From Flavobacterium geliluteum (lineage in GTDB: Bacteria > Bacteroidota > Bacteroidia > Flavobacteriales > Flavobacteriaceae): DNA of 64,000 nt. Under the pieces are notes generated by a model that was given only the letters and a program-made list of their open reading frames with translations, did no database searches and was not told the origin of the DNA. This document shows positions 62,372 to 64,000 of the stretch, piece after piece (within the stretch, counting starts at the first letter, position 1; every line of letters begins with the position of its first letter). A program made the translations under genes and the position numbers. The stretch spans positions 39,675 through 103,674 of the forward strand of contig NZ_JAGFBV010000017.1 of assembly GCF_017948595.1 (NCBI RefSeq). Direction: 5' to 3'.

Positions 62372-63294
62372 GAATTGAATCGGAAATAGAAAAAATATCA
62401 AGTTTTCAGCATCTCGAAATGTTGGCGAATCAAGTGGTCGAAGGTTTTATTTCGGGAATGCATAAAAGTCCATTTCACGGATTTTCAGCAGAATTTGCAG
62501 AGCATAAAGTCTACAATGTTGGAGAAAGTACCAAACATATCGATTGGAAACTATTTGCCAAAACAGACCGTTTGTATACCAAACGTTTTGAGGAAGAAAC
62601 CAATTTGCGATGTCATATTATTGTTGATAATTCGTCGTCAATGCATTATCCGGAGCTAAAATCGGATCAGCCTTTTTACGAAAAAAAGATAGGTTTCTCG
62701 GTTTTAGCATCAGCCGTTTTGATGAATATTTTAAAGAAACAGCGCGATGCCGTTGGGTTGAGCGTTTTTTCAGACAGTTACGAATATTATGCGCCGGAGA
62801 AAGGAAGTGATCGCCATCATAGGATGTTGCTTAATAAATTAGAACAATTATTGGTGCAGCCAAAAGTCAAGAAAAGCACCGATACAATTACCTATTTGCA
62901 TCAAATTGCAGAGAAAATGCATCGTCGTTCGATGATTATTTTGTTTACAGATATGTTTCAGTCGGCAGACGATGAGAAGCTTTTTAATGCGTTGCAACAT
63001 TTAAAGCACAACAAGCACAAAGTAGTTTTGTTTCATGTCGTTGATGACAAAACAGAACTTAAATTTGATTTTGATAATACACCGCGCAAATTTATCGACT
63101 TAGAAAGTGGTGAAGAAGTATCTATTTTTGCCGATAATGTGAAGTTAGAATACGAAAAAAGGGCAGAAGAATATTTTAAGAAGCTGGCTTTAACGTGTGC
63201 AAAGAACCAAATTAAGTATGTTTCGGTCAATGTTGGAGATAATTTTGAAAAAATACTGACCACATATTTAGTTGAAAAACAAAACTTTGGCTAA
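62368..63294 (+). CDS. DUF58 (MoxR-associated) protein with vWA-like fold
   Basis: A 308-aa cytosolic protein of the DUF58 family, usually working with a MoxR AAA+ ATPase as a metal-dependent chaperone or assembly factor. The DUF58 signature KVYNVGESTKHIDWKLFAKT (near residue 48) and RFEEETNLRC are present. A MIDAS-like DNSSSM (about residue 90) and later ILFTDMFQS fit a von Willebrand A fold. No moxR or other Bat-type gene is in the window. Coupling to the M1 peptidase gene is unusual and may only reflect transcription. Confidence 0.9.
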   Translation: MRIESEIEKISSFQHLEMLANQVVEGFISGMHKSPFHGFSAEFAEHKVYNVGESTKHIDWKLFAKTDRLYTKRFEEETNLRCHIIVDNSSSMHYPELKSDQPFYEKKIGFSVLASAVLMNILKKQRDAVGLSVFSDSYEYYAPEKGSDRHHRMLLNKLEQLLVQPKVKKSTDTITYLHQIAEKMHRRSMIILFTDMFQSADDEKLFNALQHLKHNKHKVVLFHVVDDKTELKFDFDNTPRKFIDLESGEEVSIFADNVKLEYEKRAEEYFKKLALTCAKNQIKYVSVNVGDNFEKILTTYLVEKQNFG

Positions 63295-63332
63295 GGATTT
63301 TAAATTTTATTCGATTTTTTTTACCAAAACAC

Positions 63333-63362
63333 TTGCAGAAACGAAATTCTGTACTATCTTTG
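63333..63362 (+). promoter_or_regulatory. Promoter of the first tRNA-Asp gene
   Basis: TTG (63333-63335), a 19-base spacer and TATCTTTG (63355-63362) match the flavobacterial consensus. The tRNA begins 19 bases after the -7 box. Confidence 0.85.
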
Positions 63363-63380
63363 CAACCGCAATAACGCAGA

Positions 63381-63454
63381 GGTTTGGTAGTTCAGTTGGT
63401 TAGAATACATGCCTGTCACGCATGGGGTCGCGGGTTCGAGTCCCGTCCAGACCG
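63381..63454 (+). tRNA. tRNA-Asp (GTC), copy 1
   Basis: A 74-base cloverleaf. The acceptor stem GGTTTGG pairs with CCAGACC (one G-T), the anticodon stem CATGC/GCATG surrounds loop CTGTCAC with anticodon GTC at 63415-63417, the T-arm is GCGGGTTCGAGTCCCGT, and G73 is the discriminator. CCA is not encoded. Confidence 0.97.
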
Positions 63455-63465
63455 CAATATTGGGG

Positions 63466-63493
63466 AAGCCTTTCTTAACAGAAAGGCTTTTTT
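63466..63493 (+). terminator. Terminator after tRNA-Asp copy 1
   Basis: A 10-bp perfect stem AAGCCTTTCT with a TAAC loop and a T-run, 11 bases after the tRNA. Confidence 0.92.
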
Positions 63494-63529
63494 GCCCAAA
63501 TACGGTATCTAAGATTAGTTGTGTTGTTT

Positions 63530-63606
63530 GCTACGAATTTGTAACTCGTAGCCGGTTTAGTAGTTAGACCAATGAAAAGCTTTCCACTTTTGTGGATGGC
63601 TTTTTT
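63530..63606. other. Two extra hairpins between the tRNA-Asp genes
   Basis: GCTACGA/TCGTAGC (63530-63552) is a 7-bp stem. A second, interrupted AAAAGC-TTCCAC hairpin with a T-run (63574-63606) looks like another terminator. No tRNA or coding sequence is associated. They could be remnants of a duplicated or deleted gene between the two tRNA copies. Confidence 0.5.
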
Positions 63607-63695
63607 GATTTAAATAACTTTTGTTTTTGTATTTTGATAGAAATCAAGGGATTAAGAAAATCTTGAATTTATTTGTTTAAAAAACGCAAAAAACC

Positions 63696-63725
63696 TTGTA
63701 GAATCCAAGTTCTATTGTATTTTTG
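63696..63725 (+). promoter_or_regulatory. Promoter of the second tRNA-Asp gene
   Basis: TTG (63696-63698), a 19-base spacer and TATTTTTG (63718-63725), with the same spacing to the tRNA as in copy 1. Confidence 0.85.
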
Positions 63726-63744
63726 CAGTCACAATAAAGCAGTG

Positions 63745-63818
63745 GGTTTGGTAGTTCAGTTGGTTAGAATACATGCCTGTCACGCATGGGGTCGCGGGTT
63801 CGAGTCCCGTCCAGACCG
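63745..63818 (+). tRNA. tRNA-Asp (GTC), copy 2
   Basis: Identical in sequence to the tRNA at 63381-63454, with anticodon GTC at 63779-63781. It has its own promoter and terminator, so the two are separate transcription units rather than a tandem array. Confidence 0.97.
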
Positions 63819-63826
63819 CTTTTAAA

Positions 63827-63860
63827 AAGAAGCCTTTCTAAATAGAAAGGCTTCTTTGTT
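63827..63860 (+). terminator. Terminator after tRNA-Asp copy 2
   Basis: A 13-bp perfect stem (AAGAAGCCTTTCT) with a 4-base loop, then a T-rich tail. It shares the AGCCTTTCT core with the terminator of copy 1. Confidence 0.92.
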
Positions 63861-63874
63861 TTTAATATGTTTTA

Positions 63875-64000
63875 GGATCAACACGAAAACCTGTGGAGTT
63901 ATAAAAATTATGCATAAATAGTAGTGAGTCTAAAAAGGAAGTATTCCACATTCCTCACACCTCTGAATTTTGATCTGAATGCTTTTATTTTAGCATTGAA
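63875..64000 (-). mobile_element. End of an insertion sequence running off the right edge
   Basis: From 63875 the sequence GGATCAACACGAAAACC looks like an IS terminus. From 63908 the minus strand encodes the last residues of a transposase. The other end and any target duplication lie outside the window. Confidence 0.65.
63908..64000 (-). CDS. Transposase C-terminus (ISAon1-like), truncated by the window edge
   Basis: Thirty codons and the stop of a leftward gene. The translated end (FNAKIKAFRS, then FRGVRNVEYF and LFRLTTIYA) matches the conserved C-terminal signature of ISAon1-type DDE transposases common in Bacteroidota, where the phrase KIKAFR-x-FRGVR is characteristic. The rest of the gene lies to the right, so whether it is intact cannot be judged. 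It lies 48 bases past the tRNA-Asp terminator. Confidence 0.75.
   Translation of the reverse strand, partial: FNAKIKAFRSKFRGVRNVEYFLFRLTTIYA

Noticed and set aside
1..64000. CRISPR array or prophage
   Set aside because: No regularly spaced direct repeats, cas genes, integrase or phage structural genes were seen.

Overview
The window looks like a chromosomal segment of a Flavobacterium-like member of the Bacteroidota. Supporting signs are the low GC content, promoters of the form TTG-N17..23-TAnnTTTG, a fused MurF-alanine racemase, a DNA polymerase III alpha subunit with a built-in DnaQ-like exonuclease, a TonB receptor with an N-terminal carboxypeptidase-regulatory-like domain, and a PorT-family barrel. 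Most of it is housekeeping or metabolic DNA; the clearest accessory block is at 51.4-56.6 kb.

Layout. 1-3.4 kb: a peptidase-containing ABC exporter (cut by the left edge) and its HlyD partner. 3.4-6.8 kb: trmN6, rimM-rpsP, a lipoprotein, a glycine-rich RRM protein and a small membrane protein. 6.8-12.4 kb: a leftward leucine operon (leuC, leuD, an acetyltransferase, a LeuA/CimA-type synthase, leuB) behind a canonical promoter. 12.8-18 kb: a LysR regulator divergent from a three-gene operon of a small charged protein, DabB and DabA, which form an energy-coupled inorganic carbon pump. 18.2-31.8 kb: dnaE, an outer-membrane barrel, an oxidoreductase, an S9 peptidase, a TonB receptor with a His/Cys-rich small protein, a PorT-like barrel and a PAP2-like membrane protein. 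32-38.1 kb: MurF-Alr, mscL, asd, ferredoxin, NifU-like and Mrp proteins.

38.3-45.7 kb is a coherent regulated efflux unit. A leftward MacB-like tripartite module (membrane-fusion protein, ATPase, permease) is divergent from a sigma-54-type response regulator and its histidine kinase. The divergent gap holds a candidate -24/-12 promoter and two tandem GTTC-N6-GAAC palindromes at enhancer distance. 45.9-51.3 kb carries an alkyltransferase-like protein, a LysE-family exporter, trmB, amt, an NTF2-fold protein, a lipoprotein with three HG-PGHRCD repeats, and hpf.

51.6-56.3 kb is the best candidate for an undescribed system. It is a tightly packed, AT-rich, three-gene cassette: a 5-cytosine DNA methyltransferase, a 720-residue protein with two separate GHKL ATPase modules and a DHp-like His box, and a receiver-like protein with a large unassigned C-terminal region. 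It has no recognisable restriction nuclease, and it abuts a half copy of a palindromic repeat that occurs complete elsewhere in the window. 56.6-63.3 kb holds an AsmA-like protein, thioredoxin, an M1 aminopeptidase and a DUF58 protein. 63.4-63.9 kb has two identical tRNA-Asp genes, each with its own promoter and terminator, followed by the end of an insertion-sequence transposase that runs off the right edge.
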